From: Theropithecus gelada
Taxonomy: Eukaryota > Chordata > Mammalia > Primates > Cercopithecidae
Direction of reading: 5' to 3'
NCBI RefSeq assembly: GCF_003255815.1
Contig: NC_037677.1
Span: 107,667,100 to 107,731,099 of the forward strand
Length of the DNA: 64,000 nucleotides
This document shows positions 1-24,502 of the stretch, one piece after another (the stretch's first letter is position 1; the number at the start of each line of letters is the position of its first letter). The notes under the pieces are model-generated. The model did no database searches, was not told where the DNA came from, and was given only the letters and a program-made list of their open reading frames with translations. The translations under genes and the position numbers were made by a program.

Positions 1-2639
1 GTCTCTTACAAATTTCAACAGTTTTAATTGACCTTTGAGATTTTCACTGTCATTTATTGAAGAACAGCAATTTACCCTAAATAGTGGAAACTTAATTGAA
101 TTATGGTTCTCCTGATACTTTTCCTTTTTGAAATCCTACTCTAGTTCTGGGAAAGTATAACTTAAAATGAAAAACAGAAAGCCCAACACCTATTCTACAG
201 AGTTGATGCTAGTCTGGAAGCAGCTGCCCACGCTCTTTTCTCTGGACTAAAGAATCTTGCCCTAAATTCATAACTGAAAATAAAATCTTGTATCATCTTA
301 CAGTTACTTTCCAGAAATCACTGTATTTACTTGCCTTTTCCTTCTTTTCTTTTTTCTTATAAGTAGACCAGAATGTTTTTACTTTTTTCTTTATTTAACA
401 TGAACATTCCTGGAGTAACTATCACTCCCCTGTGATAATTGCTGCCATTTACTTCCAGGCTGAGTAGCTAGTGTTGCTGACAGCTCATAGGATGTGAGGA
501 AGAGACAGAAGGAAATGGGTTGGGGTTTACCAAGTTGCAGTTAAGTAAGAGAGTGCTTAAATACATATTTATAGTTTCTCTGATTTAACTGTTAGTCTGC
601 CTTCTTGAATTAAAAAATGTATTTTTATATGAATATTTTCTCATTCAGAAATTAGCTATGATCAGAAGAAAATATTAAGCTTCATTCCAACAGTTACTTT
701 GTTTTAAAGTATGAACCTGATGTTTTTGAAAGCCTTCCGGTACCTCTAGTAGTTTCATGTCATCCAGGGAAGAAACGGTCTGAAGTAGGAAAAAATATTT
801 TACTTTCTATTTCTTCTCAAAATGATATTAGGAGAGAACTATGCCACAAAACCTTGCCTTCAAGGCTGGAGCACAGAACAATTCACAGAGGCCTTTTTGT
901 TGCACTGGGCTCTGAAGAAATGTTACAGTAATTATGGTTATACCAACAAGTAGCATTTTAGTCATTTTAGTAATTGGGTTTTAGGTAATTACAGTGCAGC
1001 GTATGTATAACAACTTTACTAGTTTTCTTTTTAATAGTGGTGTTCTTTGGGTTTTTAACATTCAGGAATTTCTGTGTTGCTTACTTTTCAGTTTGCTTTT
1101 AGTTTAATGTTTCTGAAAAAATAATTGTACCTTTGACATTTCATCCTTCGAACCCTGAGTCTTTCCTACTACTTTTTTGCTACTTTGTTAAAATAAGATT
1201 ATGATCATTTAAATTAGTCTTACTCAAAAGTTATACTAAATTAACCTAAAGCTGCTGGTTATATTTGCTGAAATTGAAAGAATCTAATTTTAATTCATAG
1301 CCATTTGATTTCACCATATTTTAAAAATCTGACAGCATAAGAGAAAGCAAGCTGTCAAAGTGGAGCACAGAACAATTTATAGACAAAGTTAAGCACTTGA
1401 AAGCTAAATGCCAGTGATTGGCACTGATCAGCCTACGTTTATATACAGAAGCTCAGCAACAGTGATTTTATTTCTTAGTCAAGATGGCTCAACATTACAG
1501 CAAGCATGTGTTGATTTCTAGGTTGCAGTTTAGTTTGTGGTTAAAACCACTCATTGAGAGAGGTTAGAGTTGAAACCACTGCAGAGGGTGAATCACAATA
1601 AAAGCCAGACTTCTGATGTTTTCTTCTGGCATAAAAGAGTTTTGATATTTCATCCTTAATTTTCTTAACCTCTTTTATTTAGCTGAGAGTAATGGACTCT
1701 GGCAAAATGTGGATGACTCTTTGAATATGCCAGCAGTCTCAAGTGATAAGGCCTTTGCAAATGTGAAATTTCTTCATCAGAATAGCCTATTCTCATGGAT
1801 TACAGTGTTAGAAATTCAACCCCTTCTGCCCCACCAAAAAGCAAAAAATTTAGATCCAACAAAGGTGGAGGTACCTCTTAATTTAAATTACCACTGGTTT
1901 TGGTACTAGATAATGTCATGTAGCAATTTAGCTACATTATTTTTATTTTGTAATTTTTAAATTCTAGGAACCTACTCTGGTTTTAAAAGTGAGAAACTTA
2001 AGAGTTATTTGGTTTTGGATGAGAAGTTTCAAGAATCTGGTTCTATTTACTAGGATTTGAGTTGACAAACATTTAGAATTTGGCTCCCTTACTAATCTTT
2101 GTTACCAGAGAAAGTTTTTTAGTTTTCAGTGAGAAAAAAAAACATGTTTATTGTATTCCTCTACTATGATACTGTAAAGGGTTATTGAATGGGGCATGTC
2201 AGTTGATGGAGTAAGATCATGGAGACTTTCCTCTGTTAATAAATTCTCCCCTCTTATGGCAGACTTCAAAGACCCCTTGGTGAACGAGTCAGCCATTTTG
2301 TTACAATGGAACAACTTTCTTCCATAGGGAAAGCAGTGATGTAAAGGAGAAAAAGGGATGGTCTTGTTTACTTCCATTTTATTTTTAAAGGTTAGCTGCC
2401 TCTTTTTATCTGCAGCTGCATACAGGAAATTAAAATTTTATTGGAAGATTTCGAAGTTCTTTATAATCAGACATGATCACTACTCGCAGGAAAATTTTCA
2501 CTTCTGCTGACCTTGCTATAGTGGTGGCCATAGGAATGGAATAGGCAAGGGATAAAATGTTGATACCATCCCTCCCCATTTTACAAGGATGTGAGTAAAT
2601 GGGGCTATTCTTCACTCTTGGTAGAAGTAAAAATGATGT

Positions 2640-3110
2640 AACCTTTTGTTATTAAAATTTTAAACATCTATATCCTCTGACACATAAGAAATATTTTCAC
2701 ATGTACACAAAGATATATGTCTAAGGGTATTTATTACATAAATCTTTTTTAAAAAATTAAACAAATGTCATCAGTTGAACAATGATTGGAGAGATAATGG
2801 CACACATACCATGAAACACTTTACAATGGTTAAATAGAATGAGGTATATCTGTGTTTACTCAGCATAAAAATATTTCTGTCACCTGTTACATGGGGGAGG
2901 GGAGAAGCAAATAGAATGATCTCATTTATATGAAAGCAAACACATAAACATAAGAAATCCCTGTATTATATGTATAAATAAGTGCTTAGAGACAGGCTCA
3001 ATAGGTATGTAACAGACTATAAACCACGGTTATCTAAGGAAAACAGGAAGATACATTTATGTATTTTATAACTAAAAGTGATGTGGTGGGGTGGGAGGAA
3101 TGCAGAAAGT
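2640..3110 (+). repeat. Old L1 3' UTR fragment
   Basis: The order of features matches the 3' part of old L1M/L1ME elements: a 'ggttaaatagaatgaggta' segment, then 'atgatctcatttatatgaaa', then a 'ggttatct' segment and a GT-rich stretch. It is strongly diverged. Confidence 0.5.
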
Positions 3111-4506
3111 TGGAATTGTTAGTAGTTCCTTCCCGGCTGATATCTAAGTATGGACTGCTCAGATGTTGGATATCTCAGAAAAATTCCTGCAAATATTTGT
3201 AGAATAATTAATTTATATTCAGATAGACCAGATGAGAATATGTTTTTCAGTTATGTCCAATAAAGTCTATATTTCATAGACATGCTATTTTATAAAATAA
3301 GAATGAGTTGAAGAAAATAGATTTTTATAGACCTTTCATATAATTTTTTGTGTCTTGTTCCTAATGGAAAGGAGGACAAATAATGAAATGTTTTAGTTTT
3401 TGTAATTATTAAGAAAGTATGAATTAATGCCTATTGTATGCTTAGCACTGAAACAAATTCTGTGGAGAGAAATATCGCAAAGCTCCTCACTTACTGGGTT
3501 TTCAGTCTGGTGAAGGAGATAACTGATCCATGAAACAGTTAACATAAGACCAAATATAATTAATTGCCAACTTACGGTGAAAACAGTATGCTGGTATATT
3601 CAGTTTACGAGGAGGTCAGTAAGATCTTGATAAAAATGGCTAAGAATGACTTAATGAACAAATGCATTGGACTCAGTATGGAAGAAAAATGCAGTCTGAA
3701 CACAACAGTGAGGACAGTCAAACAGCATGGAGGTGAGAATGAGCACAGCATGGTTCTGTGTCAAGGAAACAAGCTAAGTGGAGCAAAGTCAGTGAAGATC
3801 TTGAAGGAAGATTTGTTGATAGGGAGCCAAGTTGGATTCACCAACTAGCTGGTGACTGTAACAAGTTATTTCACAAATGTTACGGTAAAGTCCCTGCTGA
3901 TTACCCTCAGATGGCTCTTACTGCTGCTTCCTAGGTATCTTTTTCATTTCTTTTTATCAAATGTCACAGGATGGCTATCTAAAACTTAAAACCACCATAC
4001 TCATTTTTTTTTTTCCCACAATTTAGCTTATGTGTTCACTTTATGGAGAAGATGACCCTTACCATGTAAAGGGTCCAAACTTCTTACTTCTACATTTATT
4101 TTCCCTCTTTGCTCATCTTTTGTTCATTCTCTCCTGTTCCTAGAGACAGAGATGTTCCTTCTTTCTAAGATTAAATTTTTCACTTTCTTTATAAAGCCAG
4201 CTTTGATCCTTTATGTTGGAAATTGTGTCCCCCATCTCTAAACATTCAAAGATTTTGTTCATACTTCTTTTAGGGTATTATCGTAGTCTACTAAGTATTA
4301 TAGTTATTTGTGAAAATAAACCACTGTACTGTAAGCCTCTTGAGAGAAGAGACTATGTCTTGTGTGGCACTGTGCAGTTTTACAGCAGTTAAATAAGTAG
4401 CTTGATTGATGGGTGGAGGTATATCATGGGGACCCCTAGAAGCTAGCAAAGAGTGTTTACATTTGATACAATAGGAAATAGGTTGTTTTTAGTATAAATG
4501 TTTTTG

Positions 4507-4803
4507 GCCAGGTGCAGTGGCTTACGCCTGTAATCCCAGCATTTTGGGAGACTGAGGTGAGTGGATCACTTTAGCACGGAGATTGAGACCAGCCTGGGCA
4601 ACATGGCGAAACTCTATCTCTACAAAAATACAAAAATTAGCTGGGTGTGGTGGCATATGCCTGTAGTCCCTGCTGCTCCAGAGGCTAAGGTAGGAGGATC
4701 ACCTTAGACCAGGGAGTTTGAGGCTGCAGCGAGCCATGATTGTGCCACTGCACTCCACCGTGGTCGACAGAGTCAGACTCTTGTCTCTTAAAAATAAAAA
4801 AAA
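4507..4803 (+). repeat. AluJ
   Basis: Full-length dimeric Alu opening ggccaggtgcagtgg and ending in an A-rich tail. The divergence and the 'gaccagcctgggcaaca' left arm fit the oldest AluJ class. Confidence 0.85.
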
Positions 4804-5902
4804 TGATGAGGGTGGGATTGGAGAAGGGACAAACATGAGAAATGTATTTTGAGAATACAAATAGAATTTTGTGACTGACTTAGAAGGTATAAAACTGATA
4901 GTAGAAAACATTTTTAACTAGATAAATATATACTTACTCCTTTTCTATAAACACAGTTTTATAGAATACAGCCTATCCTTTTAATGTTTCTCAATTTTTG
5001 CTTTATTATAATAAACTCTCAGTAAACAGCAAATACATATTACCAGTGTCTGGCTCTGCACTAGGGTTCTGACAGTGGATAGCTCACTAAGTCTAAAAAT
5101 GGACATAGACATGAAATAAACATTTATAATATGGTGTAATCATGACGATAGAGGTGTTGGCACAGTGCCGTGGGTGTGCCTGTGCACTTGTCAAGAGGTG
5201 GGTAGAGCTTTATCACAGAGCATAGAGTTAAGTGAGTTAAATATCAGGAAACTAGGAATTCTAAAATGAATTTTGGGCATTTTTATTTTGTTCTTTATTT
5301 GGCAAATGATGTATACTGTTTATTGGCATTTTCCCCCTTGGTCTTTGCATTGTTAAGATAGCACATTTTGAACTTTAAAACAAATTGACTTAGAAACCAG
5401 AATTAAGTGAAATAACCTGCAATATATTGTCTAATATACTATTAAAAACATGTACAGGCATATAATGCAAATTGGTCACATTATATAAAATATCTCTGTA
5501 ATGTAAAATATTCATCCAAAAGAAAAAGGATGGTGGAAGGATGTCACAATTTTTTAAAAAATTAGGATGACTTTAGAATTATAGATCTTATCAAAATTTT
5601 TTAAAATTTTAAAATATAGAAAATTAGGAAAAATGCAGACAAAATGAAACAAATTTTTAATTGTTCTTCCGTAATTCTGCCATGCAGAGATAACGGTTAG
5701 TTTTGATACATTTTCCCTTTTTTTGCGTGCCTGTTTCTTACGTTGTTGAAATTATACAAAATACACAATTTTATCATGCTTTTTTCCCCCAACTTAACAT
5801 CATACCTAAAGTCTTTCACATCTTAAAACTTTTTATAACAACTTTAATATGTACAAAATATTGCAGAATATAGACATACTATAGAATGAAAATTATATAT
5901 TT

Positions 5903-6060
5903 GAACATCTATTATGTATCTATTAGTCATGGTGCTAAGTATCTTATGCATGTTATATCTAACCCCTAGAGCTACCCTGTTAGGTGTGTGGCATTATTTC
6001 CACTTTATGGATAAGGAACTGACACAGAGAGGTTAAATAACTTGCCCATGGACATATAAA
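5903..6060 (+). repeat. MIR (tRNA-derived SINE) fragment
   Basis: It contains the MIR core signature: a metric-like 'tatggataaggaactga' and 'acagagaggttaaataact', followed by 'ttgccca'. Confidence 0.7.
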
Positions 6061-6241
6061 TAATATAAAATACTTTGGTTTTTCTATTACATTGTGATGC
6101 TTCTAATTTAAATAATTATTCTTCTATTGTTGAATATTTAGATTGTCCCTATTTTTGCCATTATATGACTTAATTAACATATTTTGTCATAAAGCAAATT
6201 ATTTTCTGCCAACCCAGCTTTTAAGTAACATTTTTATTGTC

Positions 6242-6540
6242 TTTTTTTTTTTTTTAAATGAGATGGAGTCTTGCTGTGTCGCCCAGGCTGGAGTGCAATG
6301 GCGCAATCTCAGCTAATGGCAACCTCCTCCTCCCGATTCAAGCCATTCTCCTTCCTGAGCCTCCCAAGTAGCTGGGACTACAGGCGTGCACCACCATGCC
6401 CGGATAATTTTGTATTTTTAGTAGAGACGGGGTTTCACCATGTTGACCAGGCTGGTCTTGAACTCCTGACCTCAAGTGATCCACTTGCCTCGACCTCTGA
6501 AAGTGCTGGGATTACAGGTGTGAACCACCACGCCTGGCCT
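6242..6540 (-). repeat. AluS-type
   Basis: Reverse-oriented Alu: the poly(T) end leads into agatggagtcttgctgtg, and the copy closes with accaccacgcctggcc. Confidence 0.88.
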
Positions 6541-7703
6541 AACGCCGTGATAGCAGTAGTGAATATTCTCGTTCATATTTCTAACCACTGAATTTTCTGA
6601 GGCTTTGGAAAGTCAATTTTTTTTTCTCCTGCAGAATTGACACGTCTCACCAGAGTGTCATCAGAAAGACGCTTCTGATGAAGTCACTAAGTGAAGCATT
6701 CTTAGTTAATTTACAAAGCATTTTAAAGACTAAATTAACTTGTCTTTGCTAAGTGGTGGTTTTTTATTGTTGCTTTTGTATTCAACTTTATGCCAGTTGG
6801 AATCTCACTTAATTAGATAGACCTAGTAAACTCTTGGCCCAGTTTCCAAACACTATTGTACAAAAGTGATGTATTAATAAATGAACATAGCATACCTATG
6901 GAATAGTTCTAATTGGAAGAATTGAAGTGGTTGTTACATTTTTCTGCATTATAGTTGACAACTTATGACATAGAATTAGGAGTATTTTTTTATCAGTGAC
7001 TGATTCTTATCTTGAAAATGTAAAGGCTAAAAATTAGCTCCAATTATTCATTATGTGTAACTTCACTCGCTTGATACTTTCCACAAGAAGAAAAGATGCA
7101 GATGATTGATGACCAGATAAGGATCATGAGGCATAATGAGTGCTCTCTTAAGGTGTCAAGGCTTAACTTATGCTATAGACTAATGTATGTTTTCTGTAAG
7201 TATTGTAGTAATATTGCATCTAAGAAAGTTGATCATACGACAGCTTTTTGAACAATGATTAAAGCAAAAGGAAAGAAATGGACATCAAGAGGTTGCGAAG
7301 GCTGAAAGGCCTCAAAATACTTATCTCCAAGAAGTTAAGTGTTGACACAGGCATCCACTTCTGTAATTTCTAACACTGGAAATAACTGTTTAATTTAAAA
7401 GTAAAGGCTGCATTTGGCATTTTAACCTGGCCCATCCAAATATCTCATAGCAACAGTTGTGATTTGAAGTGAAAAAAGAAATTAATCAGCCACAGCAAAA
7501 TAGCATGTTGGACTAAATTCTTGTCTTGTTAGCTTTTTTTGTATCAAAATTAACTTATTTTTAATGTATATTGTTTGCAGAATTGAATTTGAGTTGAACC
7601 ATTTATGATAACAGAAGTCATTATATTCATCATTCATTATATATAGCTGGCCATGTAGTCTTGGCAAGAAAAATAGAAAATACCTAGAAAATAAAATGCT
7701 CAG

Positions 7704-7991
7704 CTGGGCGCAGTGGCTCACGCCTGTAATCCCAGCACTTTGGGAGTTCCAGGCAGCAGATCACTTAAGGTCAGGAGTTCAAGACCAGCCTGGCCAACAT
7801 GGTGAAACCTCGTCTGTACTAAAAATACAAAAATTAGCTGGGTGCCTGTAATCCCAGCTACTTGGGAGGCTGAGGCAGGAGAATCGCTTGAACCCAGGAG
7901 GTGGAGGTTGCAGTGAGCTGAGATTACACCACTGTACTCCAGCCTGGGCGATAGAGTGAGACTCAGTCTCAAAAAAGAAAAGAAAAGAAAA
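7704..7991 (+). repeat. AluS-type with small right-arm deletion
   Basis: Opens agctgggcgcagtggctc and ends in an (aaaag)n tail. About 14 bases of the usual 'gtggtggcgggc' segment are missing at about 7842-7843, between 'gctgggt' and 'gcctgtaatcc'. Confidence 0.87.
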
Positions 7992-8621
7992 TGCTCTGCT
8001 TTTTTAAAATTCAATAATGGCTATTTTGTGCTCAAGCTGGATATGCTTAGATAAAAGAGACTATAACTTTCACTTCAGTTTGTAAGTTTTGGGGAGGGGG
8101 TTGAGAAATTTTTTACCATCAGGCCAACTTTTCAGTATTGAAGCTTTCTGATCTCAGTAAATAATTTATGTTTTAAACAATACTATTTTAGAAATTTGGA
8201 AATTTCTTCTCCAAAATTACGTGTACATACTTATATATAACTACTTGTTCTAAATTGGATCATCATAACATAGAACAAATGGAATAATTATTGTAAGTTT
8301 AAAATATACACAGCTTTGATGCAGTTAAATTAGGCCTTATCTAAAGATTAACTTGTTAAAGTATGCCAATACTTTATCTAATTGTTCATTTAAAAACTAA
8401 CTTATAGCTGTATATTTCCTTATTTCTCCGAGACAAGTGAGCATAAAAGTGATTTCAGTTTCATCCTAATCAATAGTGTAGTGTGGGTTCCTTGTGCTAG
8501 AAGTTAAGGATCTTGCTGAAACAGTACTTTAATTTTTAAATAGTTAGTACATAGCCTGTGACAGTGAGAGGCTCATCAGATTTTGTAAAAAATAAATTTC
8601 TTTTTTTGTGTGTGTTTACAG

Positions 8622-19684
<11,063 letters not shown>

Positions 19685-21800
19685 TACAAATCTGCTGGTC
19701 CCACACACTGTTCAAAAATAGACTGCCATTAATGTTTCTTATCTATATCTGTATCTATTTATGTAGATATTGGTATATGGCAGATTTATAAAAATTGCAT
19801 TATGTGTTTATGCTAATAGAGGAATCATAGCCATTTAGAATTTTTTTTAAATTCTGTACAAAAGGCTTATATAAGTTTTCTTTGCTGAATATGATGGATG
19901 TTTTTCTGTTGTGTATTCTGATATGCCAGTTTGCTTAAAACATTTGCCAACAAATTATGAAGTTATTAAATTTAAGGGACAGAGGTAGTATAGTTAGATA
20001 TACTTTCTCTTAGGAAAAATAATGGGCAAACAATTTTGTTGCAACTTTTCATATATATTTTCCCCTTACCAATTGTTGTATCTTTATAGTATTGTAGGCC
20101 CTGAAAGTAGAATTTTTCTTTAACTTATTTTGAGATTTGAGATTTAAATTTTATGTATTGTTTACAGTCAGAGTAAATCACTGGATTTTTTGTTTGTTTG
20201 TTTTGATTTGCTCTGTTTTATTCAGTCAAATCTAGAGTTTGAATCCTCTGCTAAAGAATTTGCATCAGCTGGTTTAAATAGTGAAAGGTATTTGCTTGTT
20301 AAAAAAAAAAAAACCAAAAACTGGCAAAGTGAAAAGTTACAGTAGAAAATCTAGAATTTCTTTAATTATGCTTCTCTGACGAGTTGTGAAGCGAAATACC
20401 TGAAGTGAATCTTTGGGTAGGAGAAGGATATTGAGACCTTTTCTAGTATGAATATTTTTTAAGTTTGGGGGAAGAGAAACTTGTAGTGAAAAGGAGTTTT
20501 TTCATTCCTGAAAGTTGCAGATCCACAAAAACTAACAGGATAATTTGGCAAATAAATTACATATAAACACACACAATCTATATATGTATATACAATGCTA
20601 TATAGATATGTATTTATTATATCATAAACTACAGTAGGTAACTTTAAGGATTTCTTCCTATCCTTGTACAATGACATGAATGTCTTTCTTTGAAAACTGC
20701 AATATATGTATGTTTCAAGGTTATTTAACAGTGTACTATGGTTTTATATCTTGACTTGCCTTGTACATCTTTCAATTCTGGAATATCTGTGTCTAAGCAC
20801 AATATCTTCACACTGTGCTGTATTGCTGCTGAACTAAATGCACTTTTCCCCACATGTGGGGCACTGGCTTCAAACAATTCAGTTCAGTATCATTACTTTT
20901 AATCTCATCTTTCCTTTCTTGGTATTTGTTAATACAGTTATGGAAAAGAGGCACATTGCATAGAAGCCATTGGGGAGTTCAGTGGAAGTTCTGTAAGATG
21001 TGCATGTACTATTTGATATATTTTCTTTTGCTTCACTGCTTTTAATACTTAGCAGTATTGTTGGTCTAAGTCAATTTGATTATTGAGGAGTCTCAGAGCA
21101 AGTTGCGTTCTGGATGTCATCCTAAAAAACACTTCATATATAATTAATAACTATTTTGTATAATTACATATTGCTGCTTGTGTTTTTTTTTTTTTTCCAT
21201 TTAGTTGGGCGTTGTGTTTTACACAAAACCATTTTTTAATTAAGGCTGTGATATTAAGATAGAAATTTGGACTGTTGTTCTGCTTTTCCTGGCACTCAAA
21301 TTCATGACTAGGTTTGAGATCAAACCTATGTTTGTAATTAGAGATTTTATAAGGATCAACTAAGAAATGGAAGGCAGGTGAAGATATAAAACCCTAGAAT
21401 GCTTAAATGTGCTGTAAAACTATTGTAGATGTCACTGGATTTTACCAAGTAATATCCTTTCTTCTTTTTTTTTTCCCCCATCTACTGTGGCTTTTCAGTT
21501 AAAATTTTGTTTATAAAAGGAATTTGTTTATTACAGCTCTACCTAGAGCTTGTGTGTATGTGTGGTTTTTTAAATTCCGTATCCAGGTATGTTTATGTAT
21601 TAAGATGATGGAACTTGAACTTTAAAGGTAGTAACTAAATGTCTTTTCTTAAAAAAAAAATGGTTATTGTTTCTTAAAATGAAAATAGAGTTCTAAAAGC
21701 ATTTTTGTTCCACCTTTATTTATGTTAATCTGTAACAGAAATGTAAAATGATCAGTCTTACATGTAGAAGTCATGCTGTGTGTAAGCAATATAATGACAA
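19685..21800 (+). other. SHOC2: SHOC2 3' UTR (3' end not fixed)
   Basis: The sequence after the stop is repeat-free, AT-rich and rich in T runs and ATTTA-like motifs, as expected of a long 3' UTR. Candidate poly(A) signals are ATTAAA at 19965-19970 and AATAAA at 20551-20556; neither is decisive. UGUANAUA-type Pumilio matches occur at 19762-19769 and 20585-20592. The first interspersed repeat after the stop is the Alu near 22.53 kb. The end given here is an estimate from a typical length of about 2 kb. Confidence 0.6.
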
Positions 21801-22526
21801 ATTATAAAAAATTTTGAAGAAGTATAAAACATATATCCTCTGTAGTCTGTCACCTTGTAAGAGCCCACAAATTTCATTATTTCTACCAAGAAACTAAAAT
21901 GAACTCTGATTAAGATATCCCTGTGAAATCAAGATATTTAATATTTAAATAGTTTGAATATAATAAGGGATATTGTTGAAGACTACATATGAGCTAATAC
22001 TTTTTCCTGAAACTGCAATGGGACTAATTGGCATATCCAAAAATTTGCCTTTCTTTTAAAGAAATTATATTTAGTCTCTCCATGAGACTCAGCAAATAAG
22101 AATGTTCAAGGATGTTATATTATAAAAACATTGCTCTAAACTTTGCTTTTTGTTAATATGTAGCAGAAAAATGGCAATGGTAATGTCAGGCTGTCCTTTT
22201 GTGAGAGTTTAATACTTTCTAAATCCCACATGATTATTTTATACAGAAAGGGGGAGGTGCTAAATAATTTATGAACTTTATAGATACAAATGAAAACAGT
22301 AGATGATACAGGAAGGGAAAATACACTTAAAACATTTATTTTTACTTAAAATGTAGGTATTGCAATGGGAATGATCTCTAAAAAATGTAATGCAAATTTC
22401 TAATTTATCTGTGCAGCTTGAATCATTTAAAATAGATAACTTATTATACATTAAAATTTATCTAGGTTTTCTGTAAATTTTTGTTAAAACCTTTTGCTTT
22501 TCATCTGTTATTTCCTTTTTTTTCCT

Positions 22527-22826
22527 TTTTTTTTTTTTTTTTTTGGAAACAGAGTATCGCTCTGTCACCCAGGCTGGAGTGCAGTGGCGTGATCTCGGCT
22601 CACTGCAACCTCCGCCTCCCATGTTCAAGCGATTCTCCTGCCTCGGCCTCCCGAGTAGCTGGGACTACGGGCGCCTGCCACCATGGTTGGCTAATTTTTC
22701 GTATTTTTAGTAGAGACGAGGTTTTACCGTGTTAGCCAGGGTGGTCTCGATCTCCTGACCTCGTGATCCGCCCGCCTCGGCCTCTCCAAGTGCGGGGATT
22801 ACAGGCGTGAACCACCACACCCAGCC
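22527..22826 (-). repeat. AluY/AluSc-type
   Basis: Reverse-oriented full Alu with a long T run. It contains 'gatctcctgacctcgtgatc', a younger-class feature. Confidence 0.87.
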
Positions 22827-24176
22827 TCATCTGTTATTTCTAAGCCATGTGCATTGAATCCAAATTTCACCTTGCAGAATTTATAATTGTTTATTAATAA
22901 GAATGTATAGTAACTCAGTATATAAAAGTAGACACTTCTGAAATGAAAAGGGGACACTACCGATAGTTATATAGGGCCAACAGCGCAACAGTGGTCTCAG
23001 GAAATCAGAATATATGATCACTCTTGCATGATTAAAATTAGATGAAAGCAGATAGCATAATTCAAAATAAACTGGAGAAGTATACATTCCTGAAATCTAT
23101 AAACTTGAACTAAAATGAATTATTTGTGAGGAAAGGTCTCCTTCTGCCTTGATCAGAAGATAAGATAGTGTATCAAATGTCTTAGCTAAAACTTTTCTCT
23201 TGCTTTATTCTTTTGAGTAGTTTAGTCTTTAGGAGTGATTGGGAAACGCATGGCAAATCTAGTTGATTATGTAATCTTGGAGAATTTGAATGTGCAAGAG
23301 TTGTGACATTGACTTGGTATCTAAGGGAGTATCTTGAACATTGTTATATTAGGAAAATATGAGAATGTTTTATAAAATAGTTATCAGTACTTTGTTATTG
23401 AATAGAATGCCTTTCTGAGAAAAATTTCTGGGTTTATTTTTTCACTTTAAAAAATGACTTTAAAAATAAGGGATTTTTTAAATTTAAAAAAACTGGAGTT
23501 GGTTCTCATTACCCTTAAAAAATACTTTCTTTTGTATACACTTGTTAAATATCCCACTGACATATTATAAGTTCTTTATGTAAACGGTTTTGAATTTAAA
23601 TACCTGTCTGTGATCAAGACTTTATCTGGATAGTAGTTTATAGTATTTCAGACTGGAAATGTTTCCAAGTTTGTTAGGAGGAGTAGCCTCTACTGTTGAG
23701 AGTAATTGGGGCAGGGCATGCAGTATGTAGCTTTTGCAGTTTGTGCAGTATACAGCAGCATAATATACTGGGGGTGATGTTCATTCACATCATAGATTTG
23801 TATGTTATCACAGTTTTTTTTTTTAGCAGGTGTTGGTAAAGTTTCTTGTTCTAACAAAATCAGTATATTATGTCACATTTCTGACTTAAGAACCTTAAGG
23901 AAGGAGCCTTTTTGTTTGTTTGTTTCTTGCACAATGTGCAAGTTTGGCTAGAGGGGAGATTCTGTCTTTGTGCAAATTGTTAGAGTTCCATCCTAGGAAT
24001 CCTAATAATAATGTAATAATATTTAAATGGCATTAGAAGCATTTTATATATTATAGGTACTCCAAAAAATCATCTTACTTGGAAAATCTAATAAGAGTTT
24101 TGGGTGCTTTATCAGTGACCATCATCATTTAGATGTTCTGTGTTATCTAATTTGCTTTTTATAATTACTGATGTTG

Positions 24177-24182
<6 letters not shown>
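22827..24182. other. Intergenic DNA downstream of SHOC2
   Basis: AT-rich sequence with no gene, RNA or clearly named repeat that I can see. A SHOC2 3' UTR isoform could in principle reach the earlier part, but no strong poly(A) signal supports that. Confidence 0.6.
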
Positions 24183-24207
<25 letters not shown>

Positions 24208-24491
24208 GAGACAGAGTCTCGCTCTGTTGCCTAGGCTGGAGTGCAGTGGCGCAGTCTTGGCTCACTGCAAGCTCCACGTCCCGGGGTCACACCATTCTCC
24301 TGCTTCAGTCTCCCGAGCAGCTGGGACTACAGGCGCCTGCCACCACGCCTGACTAATTTTTTTGCATTTTTAGTAGAGATGGGGTTTCACCATGTTAGCC
24401 AGGATGGTCTCAATCTCCTGACCTTGTGATCTGCCTGCCTCGGCCTCCCAAAGTGCTGGGATTACAGGCGTGAGCCACTGCGCCCAGCCTG
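24183..24491 (-). repeat. AluY with target site duplication
   Basis: Full reverse-oriented Alu with 'ctcactgcaagctccacgtc' and 'atctcctgaccttgtgatc' (AluY features). It is flanked by tgttgtttctt at 24172-24182 and 24492-24502. Confidence 0.9.
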
Positions 24492-24502
24492 TGTTGTTTC
24501 TT

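Larger units (their letters stand above)
1..8621 (+). other. SHOC2: SHOC2 intron upstream of the first exon in the window
   Basis: It is non-coding and AT-rich. It holds an old L1 3' fragment near 2.6-3.1 kb, three Alus and a MIR, listed separately. Bases 1-2600, 3120-4500, 4800-5900 and 6540-7700 show no gene; short open frames there have no recognisable domains or coding character. About 3420-3560 resembles a very old, unassigned mammalian repeat. Confidence 0.85.

Noticed and set aside
1709..1909. 66-codon + strand frame near the window start, tested as a missed SHOC2 exon
   Set aside because: No leucine-rich repeat pattern and no match to SHOC2 residues expected before exon 8622-8752.
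6271..6591. Open frames with the 'GLELLTSSDPLASTSESAGITG' type of sequence (also at 7718, 22481, 24140, 49268 and 60721; only part of this string is shared by each)
   Set aside because: These are standard Alu translations, not host proteins.
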